Shown here one piece after another: positions 15,653 to 28,606 of a stretch of 38,264 nucleotides of DNA. The DNA is taken from NCBI GenBank assembly GCA_028713655.1, contig JAQTNW010000003.1, positions 1-38,264 on the forward strand. Reading direction: 5' to 3'. The DNA comes from Candidatus Methylacidiphilales bacterium. Lineage in GTDB: Bacteria > Verrucomicrobiota > Verrucomicrobiia > Methylacidiphilales > JAAUTS01. A program made the position numbers and the translations under genes. The notes under the pieces were generated by a model. It had not been told where the DNA came from. It saw only the letters and a program-made list of their open reading frames with translations, and ran no database searches. The first letter of the stretch is position 1. Every line of letters starts with the position of its first letter.

Positions 15653-16846
15653 ATGGCTAAAGAAGCATTCACAAGAAATAAACCGCACGTCAATATCGGC
15701 ACCATCGGACACGTGGACCATGGAAAAACGACACTGACGGCCGCCATCACAACAATTTTGTCCAAGAAGGGTTTCGCTGAAGCGCGCGATTATTCCTCCA
15801 TTGATAACGCTCCTGAAGAAAAAGAGCGCGGCATTACGATCAACACCACGCACGTCGAATATCAGACGGAAAACCGCCACTACGCGCACGTGGATTGCCC
15901 CGGCCACGCCGATTATGTGAAGAACATGATCACCGGCGCCGCCCAGATGGACGGAGCCATTCTGGTTGTCAGCGCCGCTGACGGCCCGATGCCCCAGACC
16001 CGCGAGCACATCCTCCTGGCCCGCCAGGTCGGCGTTCCGGCCCTGGTCGTTTTCATGAACAAGGTTGATATGGTCGATGATCCGGAATTGCTGGATCTGG
16101 TGGAACTCGAAGTCCGCGAGCTTTTGACCAAGTATGAATACCCCGGCGACACGATCCCGATTGTGAAGGGTTCCGCCTTGAAGGCCCTCGAATCCGGCGA
16201 TCCCGCCAGCGAATACGGCAAACAGATCCTCGAACTGATGAAGGCCGTGGATGATTACATCCCGATGCCCGAGCGCGCGAAAGACAAACCGTTCCTCATG
16301 GCGGTTGAAGACGTGTTCAACATCGCAGGTCGCGGCACAGTAGCCACCGGTCGTGTGGAACGCGGCGTGCTGAATCGCAACGAAGAAATTGAAATTGTCG
16401 GCATCAAGCCCACCGTGAAAACGGTTGTGACCGACATTGAAATGTTTCGCAAGATCCTGGACAGCGCGGAAGCCGGCGACAACGTCGGTGTTTTGCTGCG
16501 CGGTGTGAAGAAGGAAGACGTCGAGCGCGGCCAGGTTCTGGCCAAGCCGGGTTCGATCACCCCCCACACCAAGTTCAAAGCGACGGTTTATGTGTTGAGC
16601 AAGGATGAAGGCGGCCGTCATACGCCGTTCTTCAACGGGTACCGCCCCCAGTTTTATTTCCGCACGACGGACGTGACGGGCGTGGCCAAGCTCAAAGAAG
16701 GCGTTGAAATGGTGATGCCGGGCGACAACGTGGATTTGGAAGTCGAGTTGATCACCCCGATCGCCATGGAGCAGCAAATCCGTTTTGCCATCCGTGAAGG
16801 TGGACGAACAGTCGGCGCCGGTCGTGTGACCGAGATTATCGCCTGA
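15653..16846 (+). CDS. tuf: Elongation factor Tu
   Basis: A 397-residue GTPase that carries aminoacyl-tRNA to the ribosome. G motifs are visible in order: GHVDHGKTT (19-27), the switch [33 protein letters not shown] and GSALKAL. Domains 2 and 3 follow ([45 protein letters not shown]), ending in [19 protein letters not shown] lies seven bases before the ATG. It lies between tRNA-Thr and tRNA-Trp and is followed by a strong hairpin. Codon use is highly biased, as expected for the most abundant protein. Confidence 0.98.
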   Translation: MAKEAFTRNKPHVNIGTIGHVDHGKTTLTAAITTILSKKGFAEARDYSSIDNAPEEKERGITINTTHVEYQTENRHYAHVDCPGHADYVKNMITGAAQMDGAILVVSAADGPMPQTREHILLARQVGVPALVVFMNKVDMVDDPELLDLVELEVRELLTKYEYPGDTIPIVKGSALKALESGDPASEYGKQILELMKAVDDYIPMPERAKDKPFLMAVEDVFNIAGRGTVATGRVERGVLNRNEEIEIVGIKPTVKTVVTDIEMFRKILDSAEAGDNVGVLLRGVKKEDVERGQVLAKPGSITPHTKFKATVYVLSKDEGGRHTPFFNGYRPQFYFRTTDVTGVAKLKEGVEMVMPGDNVDLEVELITPIAMEQQIRFAIREGGRTVGAGRVTEIIA

Positions 16847-16875
16847 GCGGTCCTATTGCGGCTTGAATTTGGGAT

Positions 16876-16907
16876 GCCAAACTCCGGATTTTCCGGGGTT
16901 TGGCTTT
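16876..16907 (+). terminator. Hairpin after tuf, probable (partial) terminator
   Basis: GCCAAACTCCGG/CCGGGGTTTGGC (16876-16887 with 16893-16904), 12 pairs with one T-G, loop ATTTT, followed by TTTCCC. The short T tract suggests partial read-through into tRNA-Trp and secE. Confidence 0.65.
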
Positions 16908-16930
16908 CCCGTCAGGAGAAGTATTAATAA

Positions 16931-17003
16931 AGGGCAGTAGCTCAATTGGTAGAGTAGCGGTCTCCAAAACCGTCGGTTGGGGGTTCGATTCCCTCCTGCC
17001 CTG
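16931..17003 (+). tRNA. tRNA-Trp (CCA anticodon)
   Basis: Acceptor AGGGCAG/CTGCCCT with discriminator G, D arm GCTCAATTGGTAGAGT, anticodon loop CTCCAAA with anticodon CCA between GCGGT/ACCGT, T arm GGGGG/TTCCC-type with TTCGATT. It precedes secE, the usual bacterial arrangement. Confidence 0.96.
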
Positions 17004-17022
17004 AGTCACTGTGCTATTTGAA

Positions 17023-17337
17023 ATGAAGTCATTAATGATTGGAGACAACCTGGTGCTGACGGTGGTGGTCTATGGCCTGATCCTTCTGGTTTTGGGCCTT
17101 GGCCTTGGATACCGGAGCCAGATCGCCAAATTTTTCGGCGAAGTGAAGTCGGAACTGGCGAAATGCACCTGGCCGTGGGACCCGGAACAGACGGGCCTGC
17201 GCAAGTACAAGATGCTCATCGACTCCACGGTGATTGTTTGCATCACCGCATTGTTATTGGCGGGGTACACGACGGGCTTTGATTTTGTAATTACGAATTT
17301 GATCAGCGGTCTGACCAAGCTGGTGGTCCGCATTTGA
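17023..17337 (+). CDS. secE: SecE, preprotein translocase subunit
   Basis: A small membrane protein of about 104 residues. The N-terminal half has a hydrophobic helix (LVLTVVVYGLILLVLGLGLGY), then the conserved amphipathic cytoplasmic segment FFGEVKSELAKCTWPWDPEQ, with the K-x-E-L-x-K-x-x-W-P signature, then the essential C-terminal membrane helix (LIDSTVIVCITALLLAGYTTGFDFVI). SecE clamps SecY in the Sec channel. Two predicted membrane spans are more than the single span of minimal SecE. The start is uncertain: ATG at 17023 or 17035, GTG at 17011, or GTG at 17053, which has a GGAG eight bases before it. Identity also rests on position between tRNA-Trp and nusG. Confidence 0.88.
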   Translation: MKSLMIGDNLVLTVVVYGLILLVLGLGLGYRSQIAKFFGEVKSELAKCTWPWDPEQTGLRKYKMLIDSTVIVCITALLLAGYTTGFDFVITNLISGLTKLVVRI

Positions 17338-17347
17338 AGACATTGGA

Positions 17348-17962
17348 ATGAACGACGAAAACACAACCTCGCAGCCGTCCCTGGAAACCCAGGCAGAGCC
17401 GCCCGCACAGAAGCATCCCTCCCAGTGGTTTGCGCTCCATGTGCTGTCCGGCCAGGAAAGCAACGTGTTCAAGCACATGAGCAGCCGCCTGCGCTCCGAG
17501 GAAATGGGCGATTATATTTACGAGATCATCATCCCGACGGAGCGCGTTTCGGAAGTCAAGCGCGGCAAAAAGATCGAGACCGACCGCAAGTTGTATCCCG
17601 GTTACGTTTTCGTGAACATGCATTTGCTGGATGAAAACAAGGAATTGGTCGGCAAGACTTGGTATTTCGTGCGGGAAACCCCCGGAGTGATCGGCTTTGC
17701 CAACGGCGAAAACCCGATTCCGATGCCGCAGAGCGAAGTGGATGCGATGCTGGCCCAGGTGCGCGAAAAAGAAGACAAAGTCGTGCCGAAGATTCTGTTC
17801 ACCCTTGGCGACCGCGTTCGCGTGGGCGACGGGCCGTTCGAGGGCCAGGAAGGCGTGATTGAGGGAGTGGATGAAGCCCGTGGCCGCGTGCATGTGGCCG
17901 TCAGCATTTTCGGGCGCTCCACCCCGGTGGAACTGGAATATTGGCAGGTTGAAAAAATCTAA
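17348..17962 (+). CDS. nusG: NusG, transcription termination/antitermination factor
   Basis: A 204-residue protein with a short acidic N-terminal extension, an NGN domain (QWFALHVLSGQESNVFKHM ... RKLYPGYVFVNM ... WYFVRETPGVIGFAN) and a C-terminal KOW domain (FTLGDRVRVGDGPFEGQEGVIEGV). It binds RNA polymerase through the NGN domain and Rho or S10 through KOW. It follows secE by ten bases, as usual. The extension of about 25 residues (NDENTTSQPSLETQAEPPAQ) is longer than in E. coli and probably disordered. Confidence 0.97.
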   Translation: MNDENTTSQPSLETQAEPPAQKHPSQWFALHVLSGQESNVFKHMSSRLRSEEMGDYIYEIIIPTERVSEVKRGKKIETDRKLYPGYVFVNMHLLDENKELVGKTWYFVRETPGVIGFANGENPIPMPQSEVDAMLAQVREKEDKVVPKILFTLGDRVRVGDGPFEGQEGVIEGVDEARGRVHVAVSIFGRSTPVELEYWQVEKI

Positions 17963-18005
17963 CAATTCAGATTTGGAATTTCGGACTTAAATTTGGAACA
18001 AGATT

Positions 18006-18431
18006 ATGGCTAAGGAAATTGTCGCACAGATCAAATTGCAGATCCCGGCCGGGCAGGCAAACCCGGCGCCTCCGGTCGGCCCCGCGCTGGGGCAGGCGGG
18101 CGTGAACATCATGGCGTTCTGCAAGGAATTCAACGCCAAAACGCAGAAGGAAGCGGGCAATATTTTGCCCGTCGTCATCACCGTTTACAAGGACAAGTCG
18201 TTCACTTTCATCACCAAATCGCCCCCGGCGGCGGCGCTTTTGAAAAAGGCGGCCAATATCGCCTCGGGTTCGAAGGAGCCGAACAAAATCAAGGTGGGCA
18301 AGGTGACCCGCAAACAGGTGCAGGAGATCGTCAAAGTCAAGATGAAGGATTTAAACGCCCGGTCCGAGGAAGCCGCGTTCCGCATTATTGCGGGTACCGC
18401 GCGCCAGGCAGGCATTGAAATAACAGATTAA
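18006..18431 (+). CDS. rplK: Ribosomal protein L11
   Basis: A 141-residue protein of the GTPase-associated centre of the large subunit. The N-terminal domain has [20 protein letters not shown] and [15 protein letters not shown]; the C-terminal rRNA-binding domain has [17 protein letters not shown] and ends [16 protein letters not shown]. Length and sequence are standard. It begins the L11 operon part of the cluster; start ATG at 18006. Confidence 0.98.
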   Translation: MAKEIVAQIKLQIPAGQANPAPPVGPALGQAGVNIMAFCKEFNAKTQKEAGNILPVVITVYKDKSFTFITKSPPAAALLKKAANIASGSKEPNKIKVGKVTRKQVQEIVKVKMKDLNARSEEAAFRIIAGTARQAGIEITD

Positions 18432-18442
18432 TTTTTTACGAC

Positions 18443-18467
18443 GGGATCCGGCCGGGCGGCCGTTCCC
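18443..18467 (+). promoter_or_regulatory. Strong hairpin between rplK and rplA
   Basis: GGGA/TCCC and CGGCC/GGCCG stack around the loop GGGC (18443-18467); a palindrome ACCCGCGGGT follows at 18479-18488. No T tract follows, so this is not a plain terminator. It could be an L1 regulatory target or an mRNA processing site; neither is shown by the sequence. Confidence 0.5.
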
Positions 18468-18528
18468 TGCAGTAGGAGACCCGCGGGTAACCAAGGGTCG
18501 ATTGAACTACAAAGGAAAAAGAAAGACC

Positions 18529-19233
18529 ATGGCAACCAAACGCAGCAAACGATATAAAAAGGCGGCGGAGCTGATTGATAAAAAGAAAAGCTACGCCCTC
18601 AAGGACGCGGTACAGCTTTTGAAAAAGCTGCCGTCCGGAAAAAGCGACGAAACGGTAGAACTCAGCTTCAACCTCGGGGTGGACCCGCGCCAGAGCGACC
18701 AGATGGTGCGCGGCACGGTGGCGCTGCCCAACGGTTCGGGCCAGAAAGTGCGCATCCTGGTGTTCGCCAAAGGCCAGGCCGCGGACGCAGCCCGGAACGC
18801 CGGAGCAGATTACGTCGGTTTCGAGGACTTGATCAAAAAGATCAATGAGGGATTCCAGGATTTCGATGTGGCTGTGGCCACTCCCGAAGCGATGATTGAG
18901 GTTCGGAAACTCGGCAAGGTGCTCGGACCCCGCGGACTGATGCCCAACCCGAAGACCGGCACGGTCACGGAGGACACGGCCAAGGCGGTGCAGGAATGCA
19001 AGGCGGGCCGCGTCGAATTCAAAATCGACAAGACATCCAATATTTCGGTGGTTTGCGGCAAGATTTCATTTGATGAGGCCAAGCTGGAACAGAATGTGGC
19101 GGCGGTATTGCAGGCTGTCAGCCGTGCCAAGCCATCGAGCTCGAAGGGCCGCTACATTCAAACCTGCGTGCTGTCCTCAACCTATTCGCCCGCCATATCG
19201 GTGGATGCGGAATCTGTGGCGGCAGCCAACTAA
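18529..19233 (+). CDS. rplA: Ribosomal protein L1
   Basis: A 234-residue protein of the L1 stalk that helps release deacylated tRNA and represses its own operon in many bacteria. Typical segments are [63 protein letters not shown] and [20 protein letters not shown]. The ATG at 18529 is used because it is preceded by an AAAGGAAAAAG tract and gives the usual length; a TTG start at 18502 would add nine residues. It is followed by rplJ after 18 bases. Confidence 0.97.
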   Translation: MATKRSKRYKKAAELIDKKKSYALKDAVQLLKKLPSGKSDETVELSFNLGVDPRQSDQMVRGTVALPNGSGQKVRILVFAKGQAADAARNAGADYVGFEDLIKKINEGFQDFDVAVATPEAMIEVRKLGKVLGPRGLMPNPKTGTVTEDTAKAVQECKAGRVEFKIDKTSNISVVCGKISFDEAKLEQNVAAVLQAVSRAKPSSSKGRYIQTCVLSSTYSPAISVDAESVAAAN

Positions 19234-19251
19234 TTTTTGGAGATAACGGAC

Positions 19252-19764
19252 ATGAGAAAAGAAAAACTGGGTATTGTTAAAAATGTCGGAGTCTGGCTCG
19301 AGGGATCTCCTTATTTGATCGTCGCGGATTACACCGGAATGAAAGTGGAGCAGTTCAGCGAACTGCGCAACCGCCTCGCCGGCGCCAAAGCCGAAGTGCA
19401 TGTGGTGAAGAACACCTTTTTGCGCAAGGCGTTGAAGGAAGTCGGGCTGCCTGACCTCGATTTGCATCTCCAGGGCCAGACCGCCGTGGTGTATGGCGAA
19501 TCCGAGGTGTCGTCCGCAGCCAAGGTGTTGAAAAATTTCAAGTCTGAGTTCGAAAAACCTGCCATCCGCGTGGGCATCGTGGACCGGTCGGTGATGAGCA
19601 TGGAGAACATCCTGGCCATTGCTGATCTGCCGTCCCGCGAGGTCTTGCTGGCCCAGTTGCTGGGCCTCATCAATACCCCGGCCACGCGTTTGGCAAGCAT
19701 CATTCGTGTGCCGGCGTCGCAGCTCGCGCAGGTGCTCAAGGCAAACTCGGAGAAGACCGAATAA
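19252..19764 (+). CDS. rplJ: Ribosomal protein L10
   Basis: A 170-residue protein that anchors L7/L12 dimers to 23S rRNA in the stalk base. MRKEKLGIVKNVGVWLEGSP, YLIVADYTGMKVEQFSELRN and VVKNTFLRKAL are the rRNA-binding region; the C-terminal helix (SREVLLAQLLGLINTPATRL, then VPASQLAQVLKANSEK) carries the L7/L12 docking site. GGAG lies nine bases before the ATG at 19252, which is preferred to the TTG at 19237. A structured 165-base gap separates it from rplL. Confidence 0.96.
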   Translation: MRKEKLGIVKNVGVWLEGSPYLIVADYTGMKVEQFSELRNRLAGAKAEVHVVKNTFLRKALKEVGLPDLDLHLQGQTAVVYGESEVSSAAKVLKNFKSEFEKPAIRVGIVDRSVMSMENILAIADLPSREVLLAQLLGLINTPATRLASIIRVPASQLAQVLKANSEKTE

Positions 19765-19806
19765 ACAATTTGGGTGGTGCGCCTGACAGCGGCCGCCCGA
19801 GCAAAC

Positions 19807-19879
19807 AAAGGCATGTGCCTTTTCTAGCCCGAAAGCCTTTTCGGGATAATTGGGGGACGGGTGTCGCCCGCTAGAAAGG
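19807..19879 (+). ncRNA. Structured RNA element between rplJ and rplL, possible switch
   Basis: Hairpin A is AAAGGCA/TGCCTTT (19807-19822). A competing outer stem pairs CCTTTTCTAGC (19818-19828) with GCTAGAAAGG (19870-19879), enclosing two hairpins: CCCGAAA/TTTCGGG with loop GCCT (19828-19845) and CGGG/CCCG (19858-19870). Hairpin A and the outer stem share CCTTT, so they exclude each other. A tandem GTCCGAGGAC (19899-19908 and 19912-19921) follows, close to the rplL start. It is part of the operon mRNA. Function unknown. Confidence 0.5.
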
Positions 19880-19929
19880 CCGAAACCTGGAAAAAAGTCC
19901 GAGGACTTGGTCCGAGGACAGAAAAAAAT

Positions 19930-20310
19930 ATGGCAGATCTGGATACAATCGTGAGCCAACTGAGCTCGCTGACCGTTTTGGAAGCATCCCAACTGGTCAA
20001 GAAACTGGAAGAAACCTGGGGCGTGAGCGCAGCGGCTCCCGTGGCGGTGGCGGCAGCCTCCGGCGGCGGTGCAGCAGCGGCTCCGGTTGAAGAAAAGTCG
20101 GCCTTCGACGTGATTTTGAAGGATGCCGGCGCGAACAAGATCGGCGTGATCAAGGAAGTGCGCGCGGCGGTTCCCGGACTGGGCCTGGCGGAAGCCAAAG
20201 CCCTGGTTGAAGGAGCTCCCAAGACCCTCAAGGAGGGTGCGACCAAGGAAGAAGCAGCTGAGATCAAGAAAAAGATCGAAGCCGCAGGCGCCAAGGTTGA
20301 GATCAAGTAA
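19930..20310 (+). CDS. rplL: Ribosomal protein L7/L12
   Basis: A 126-residue acidic stalk protein. The N-terminal dimerisation helix is [20 protein letters not shown], an Ala/Gly-rich hinge follows ([20 protein letters not shown]), and the C-terminal factor-binding domain has [20 protein letters not shown] and [20 protein letters not shown]. It recruits EF-Tu and EF-G. The ATG at 19930 begins the standard N terminus; an in-frame start at 19861 falls inside the structured leader and is rejected. Confidence 0.97.
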   Translation: MADLDTIVSQLSSLTVLEASQLVKKLEETWGVSAAAPVAVAAASGGGAAAAPVEEKSAFDVILKDAGANKIGVIKEVRAAVPGLGLAEAKALVEGAPKTLKEGATKEEAAEIKKKIEAAGAKVEIK

Positions 20311-20329
20311 TCTCAAAATCCTTTTGGGA

Positions 20330-20358
20330 AGCGGGTCCGTGAACGGGCCCGCTTTCTC
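20330..20358 (+). terminator. Attenuator-like hairpin between rplL and rpoB
   Basis: AGCGGG/CCCGCT and CCG/CGG (20330-20353) around TGAA, followed by TTCTC. The weak T tract suits partial termination, as known for the L7/L12-rpoB junction in E. coli, where it lowers polymerase relative to ribosomal protein synthesis. That role is inferred from position. Confidence 0.6.
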
Positions 20359-20390
20359 AGAAGGCAGCAATGGCAGAGTGAGTATTTTTT

Positions 20391-20425
20391 GGGCCAGCCC
20401 CGAAGGTTTTCGGGGTCAAAGGCCC
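20391..20425 (+). promoter_or_regulatory. Second hairpin upstream of rpoB
   Basis: Outer GGGCC/GGCCC encloses CCCCGAA/TTTCGGGG with a short loop (20391-20425), after a T6 run. The inner hairpin resembles the CCCGAAA/TTTCGGG hairpin in the rplJ-rplL gap. It ends 37 bases before the rpoB ATG. Confidence 0.45.
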
Positions 20426-20462
20426 GTGTTGAATTGAAGAACAGTCAGAAAAAGGCAAACGT

Positions 20463-23400
20463 ATGGTAACGGCAAACACCGGTGAGCGAATTAATTTCGG
20501 AAAAATCAGCGACGCGATCGATATTCCGAATCTGATCGAGGTTCAGCTGAAATCCTACGAGGATTTCCTGCAGACCAACATTGCCCCGAATCGGCGCAAA
20601 AACGAGGGCCTCCAGGCCGTGTTTTCCGAGGTTTTCCCGATTGAAAGTTACGACGAGAAAATCAAGCTCGAGTTTGCGGAATATGAAATCGCCGACCCGA
20701 AGATGTCCTCGTTGGATTGCCAGCGCGAAGGGGCGACCTTCGCCGCCCCGCTTTATGTGACCTTCCGCCTCCGCAACGAGGCCAATACCATCGAGGAAAA
20801 GGTGTACATGGGCGAACTGCCCATGATGACCGAGCGCGGGACCTTTGTGGTCAACGGCGCCGAACGCGTGGTGGTCAGCCAGTTGCACCGTTCCCCCGGC
20901 ATCTGCTTCGAGTCGGGCGTGCATGCCAACGGAAAGACCCTGTATTCGTTCCGCATCATCCCGGACCGCGGTTCTTGGTTGGAAGTCGCATTTGACACCA
21001 GTGATTTGATGTACGTCCACTTGGACCGCCGCAAACGGCGTCGCAAGTTTTTGATCACAACCTTCCTTCGCGCGCTGGGCTACAGCACGAACGAGGAGAT
21101 TCTCAGCCTGTTTTACGAGATCGAGGATTTCGCGCTCAAGGCTGACCCGGATGAAGAGAGCATCAGCAGCAAGGTGTTGATCAACGAAGTCCGCGACACA
21201 GCGAACCAGGACCTGGTTGTGGCCCGCGCCTTTGAGCCCCTGACCAAAACGGTGGTCCGCCAGCTTTTGGACCTCGGCATTATGAGCGTCGATGTGGTGG
21301 ATATCCGAAATGATGACACCGTCATCCGCTGCCTGAAAAAGGATCCGACCCGCGATACGGAAGACGCGTTGAAGGACATTTACAAGCGCCTCCGGCCCGG
21401 AGATCCGCCGACCGTGACCAACGCCAAGGCCCTCATCAAACGGCTCTTTTTCGACCCGAAACGTTACGACATCGGGCGCGTCGGCCGCTACAAGATCAAC
21501 CAGAAGCTCAGCCTGGAAGTGAATATTGAGACCCGCGTTTTGACGAACGAGGACATTATTGCTGCGACCAGCTACGTCATCAACCTGAAGCAGGGCGAAG
21601 GTTCCACGGACGATATCGACCATCTCGGCAGCCGCCGCGTGCGTGCTGTGGGCGAATTACTGGCGAACCAGTGCCGCACCGGTTTGGCGCGCACGGAACG
21701 CCTGGTGAAGGAGCGCATGACCCTGTTCGACGTGAACACCGAGGGCATGACGCCGCAGAAGTTGATCAACCCCAAGGCGCTCTCGGCCGTCATCCGCGAC
21801 TTTTTCGGACGCAGCCAGCTTTCGCAGTTGATGGACCAGACCAATCCCTTGTCCGAGCTGACGCACAAGCGCAGGCTTTCGGCCCTTGGGCCCGGAGGCT
21901 TGAGCCGCGACCGCGCGGGCTTTGAAGTCCGCGACGTGCACCCGTCCCACTACGGGCGCATCTGCCCGATTGAGACGCCCGAAGGCCCTAACATCGGTTT
22001 GATCTCGTCCATGTCGACATTTGCGCGCATCAATGAATTTGGTTTCATTGAAACGCCCTACCGCAAAGTGGTGGACGGCAAGGTTGTCGAAAAAATTGAT
22101 TACCTTACGGCGGACCAGGAGGAAAACTTTGTCGTGGCGCAGGCCAATGCCGCCCTGCAAAAGGACGGACGTTTCGCTGGCCCGAAGGTTTCCGTGCGCT
22201 ACAAAGGCGAGTTCCTGGAAGTGGAGCCGAACCGCGTACATTACATGGATGTTTCCCCGAAGCAGCTTGTGTCCGTGGCTGCGAGCCTGATTCCGTTCCT
22301 GGAACATGACGACGCGAACCGCGCGTTGATGGGTTCGAACATGCAACGCCAGGGCGTGCCGCTGATTGTCACGGAAGCGCCGCTGGTGGGAACCGGCATT
22401 GAGGGCAAAGTGGCCCGCGATTCCAAGGCGGTTGTGGTTGCCGATGCGTCCGGAAAAGTGGCCTCGGTGAATTCGAGTGAAATCATCGTCACCCGGGACG
22501 GCGAATTGCCGGACGGCAAAAAGCGGTACAAGACCGATCCGGAAGCCGGCATCTATTATTATAAACTGCGCAAATTCATGCGCTCCAATGCCGGCACCTG
22601 CGTGAACCAAAAGCCGCTGGTCCGCAAGGGTGAAAAAATTTCCAAGGGCCAGGTGATCGCGGACGGTCCCTGCACCGATCAGGGCGAACTCGCCCTCGGC
22701 CGCAATGTGCTCGTCGCGTTCATGCCGTGGAACGGTTATAACTTCGAAGACGCCATTCTTATCAGCGAGCGGATTGTCAAGGAAGACATCTATACCAGCA
22801 TCCACATCGAGGAGTTTGAAATTTCGGCCCGCGACACCAAGCTGGGCCCTGAAGAAATCACACGGGATATTCCGAATGTGGGCGACGAGGCCTTGAGGAA
22901 TCTCGGTCCGGATGGCGTGGTGCGCATCGGCGCGGAAGTTGTTCCGGGCGACATCCTGGTCGGCAAAATCACCCCCAAGAGCGAAACGGAGCTGGCGCCG
23001 GAAGAACGGCTGCTCCGCGCAATCTTCGGTGAAAAAGCCGCGGACGTGAAGGACTCTTCACTCGTGGTGCCATCGGGAACGGCGGGCATTGTCATGGACG
23101 TGCGCGTGACCGCGGGCAACACCAAGGTCAAATCGGAAAAGCTTTCGCCGACCGAGGCCAAGCGCCAGTCAAAGGCCATCACCGACAAATACGACAAGAA
23201 ATCCTCGGAGCTGACGGAAGAGCTGACCCAGGCCCTTTCCAACATTCTGCTGAATGAAAAAATCCCGCTGGATGTCGTCAATGCCGAGACCGGCGAGATC
23301 ATCATTCCCGCCAACCGGAAGATCACCAAAACCCTGCTGCGCAAAATGGCGGCGGTGTATGACCATATTGAAATCGATCCCAGCCCGATCCGCATCAAGA

Positions 23401-24293
23401 TCCGCGAGATCATCAGCACCTTCGAAGCCAAATTCCAGCAGTTGGAAAACGAGAAGGACATCGAGCTGGACCGCGTGGAAGCCGGCGACGACATCGACCC
23501 TGGCATCATCAAGCAGGTCAAAGTTTTCGTTGCCTCCAAGCGTAAATTATCGGTCGGTGACAAAATGGCCGGACGACATGGAAACAAGGGTGTGGTGGCC
23601 AAGATTGTGCCCGAAGAAGACATGCCGTTCCTCCCGGACGGCACCCCTGTCGATATCGTGTTGAATCCGCTTGGCGTGCCTTCGCGCATGAACGTGGGGC
23701 AGGTGCTCGAAACCCATTTGGGGATCGCCGCCAAAGCCCTGGGATTCAAGGTCGCGACGCCGGTGTTTGACGGCATTCCGGAATTGCAAATCCGGCAGTA
23801 TTTGAAGGACGCGAAGCTGTCCGAGGACGGCAAGACCATTCTATTTGACGGACGCAGCGGCGAGCAATTCCAGCAACGCGTTGTCGTCGGCCAGATTTAC
23901 ATGTTGAAGCTGGGCCACATGGTGGCGGACAAGATCCACGCCCGTGCGGTTGGCCCCTACTCGCTTGTTACGCAGCAGCCTTTGGGCGGCAAGGCCCAAT
24001 ATGGCGGCCAGCGTTACGGTGAAATGGAAGTGTGGGCCATGGAAGCCTACGGCGCGGCTTATACGCTGCAGGAACTCCTGACAGTCAAGTCGGATGACGT
24101 GCCGGGCCGGACGCGCATCTATGAAAGCATTGTGAAGGGTGACAACTCGCTGCAGGCGGGCACACCCGAATCGTTCAACGTTTTGATCAAGGAAATGCAG
24201 AGCCTCTGCCTCGATGTGAAAGTGGGCGAACGCAGCCAGGATGGCTCCGATCAATTGAAGAACAACAACGATCATTTGGACCAAGCCGCCTAA
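20463..24293 (+). CDS. rpoB: RNA polymerase beta subunit
   Basis: A 1276-residue subunit forming half of the polymerase active-site cleft. Conserved segments in order: [20 protein letters not shown] at the N terminus, [20 protein letters not shown], the rifampicin region [20 protein letters not shown] (E. coli has [20 protein letters not shown], so two substitutions, at positions equivalent to F514 and N518, are seen), [26 protein letters not shown] and the C-terminal [20 protein letters not shown]-like block (here [16 protein letters not shown]). The ATG at 20463 follows a purine-rich AGAAAAAGG tract. It lies 38 bases before rpoC. Confidence 0.98.
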   Translation: MVTANTGERINFGKISDAIDIPNLIEVQLKSYEDFLQTNIAPNRRKNEGLQAVFSEVFPIESYDEKIKLEFAEYEIADPKMSSLDCQREGATFAAPLYVTFRLRNEANTIEEKVYMGELPMMTERGTFVVNGAERVVVSQLHRSPGICFESGVHANGKTLYSFRIIPDRGSWLEVAFDTSDLMYVHLDRRKRRRKFLITTFLRALGYSTNEEILSLFYEIEDFALKADPDEESISSKVLINEVRDTANQDLVVARAFEPLTKTVVRQLLDLGIMSVDVVDIRNDDTVIRCLKKDPTRDTEDALKDIYKRLRPGDPPTVTNAKALIKRLFFDPKRYDIGRVGRYKINQKLSLEVNIETRVLTNEDIIAATSYVINLKQGEGSTDDIDHLGSRRVRAVGELLANQCRTGLARTERLVKERMTLFDVNTEGMTPQKLINPKALSAVIRDFFGRSQLSQLMDQTNPLSELTHKRRLSALGPGGLSRDRAGFEVRDVHPSHYGRICPIETPEGPNIGLISSMSTFARINEFGFIETPYRKVVDGKVVEKIDYLTADQEENFVVAQANAALQKDGRFAGPKVSVRYKGEFLEVEPNRVHYMDVSPKQLVSVAASLIPFLEHDDANRALMGSNMQRQGVPLIVTEAPLVGTGIEGKVARDSKAVVVADASGKVASVNSSEIIVTRDGELPDGKKRYKTDPEAGIYYYKLRKFMRSNAGTCVNQKPLVRKGEKISKGQVIADGPCTDQGELALGRNVLVAFMPWNGYNFEDAILISERIVKEDIYTSIHIEEFEISARDTKLGPEEITRDIPNVGDEALRNLGPDGVVRIGAEVVPGDILVGKITPKSETELAPEERLLRAIFGEKAADVKDSSLVVPSGTAGIVMDVRVTAGNTKVKSEKLSPTEAKRQSKAITDKYDKKSSELTEELTQALSNILLNEKIPLDVVNAETGEIIIPANRKITKTLLRKMAAVYDHIEIDPSPIRIKIREIISTFEAKFQQLENEKDIELDRVEAGDDIDPGIIKQVKVFVASKRKLSVGDKMAGRHGNKGVVAKIVPEEDMPFLPDGTPVDIVLNPLGVPSRMNVGQVLETHLGIAAKALGFKVATPVFDGIPELQIRQYLKDAKLSEDGKTILFDGRSGEQFQQRVVVGQIYMLKLGHMVADKIHARAVGPYSLVTQQPLGGKAQYGGQRYGEMEVWAMEAYGAAYTLQELLTVKSDDVPGRTRIYESIVKGDNSLQAGTPESFNVLIKEMQSLCLDVKVGERSQDGSDQLKNNNDHLDQAA

Positions 24294-24331
24294 ACGGGCA
24301 GAGCCCACAACCTTAATATAACGGTAAAAGT

Positions 24332-28492
<4,161 letters not shown>

Positions 28493-28500
28493 GCTGAGAA

Positions 28501-28597
28501 TTCACCGCTGAGGCGCTGAGAACGCAGAGAAAATCAAAAGGCTTTAAAAAGCCATCGATTTTTTCTTCCTCTGCGCTCTCTGTGACTCTGCGGTGAA
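28501..28597. repeat. Long inverted repeat made of two TTCACCGCAGAG-family units
   Basis: Left arm TTCACCGCTGAGGCGCTGAG plus AACGCAGAGAAAATC (28501-28535); the right arm, read on the minus strand from 28597, is TTCACCGCAGAGTCACAGAG plus AGCGCAGAGGAAG. Two units thus face each other around GGCTTTAAAAAGCC (28540-28553). Confidence 0.75.
28538..28566 (+). terminator. rpoC terminator at the centre of the inverted repeat
   Basis: GGCTTT/AAAGCC (28540-28553) is followed by ATCGATTTTTTC. It is 48 bases after the rpoC stop. The larger inverted repeat around it may extend the stem to about 40 pairs. Confidence 0.65.
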
Positions 28598-28606
28598 AAC
28601 TTTCGA

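Noticed and set aside
15596-16777. A 393-codon open frame antisense to tuf
   Set aside because: It mirrors tuf codon periodicity, is rich in His and Phe, and has no recognisable domain; it is a shadow of a highly biased gene.
19177-20370. A 397-codon open frame antisense to rplJ and rplL
   Set aside because: It spans two ribosomal protein genes and the structured gap on the other strand and has no family features.
20445-22805. Two long open frames (about 390 codons each) antisense to rpoB
   Set aside because: The composition is that of a reverse-complemented GC-rich gene, and rpoB itself is unambiguous.
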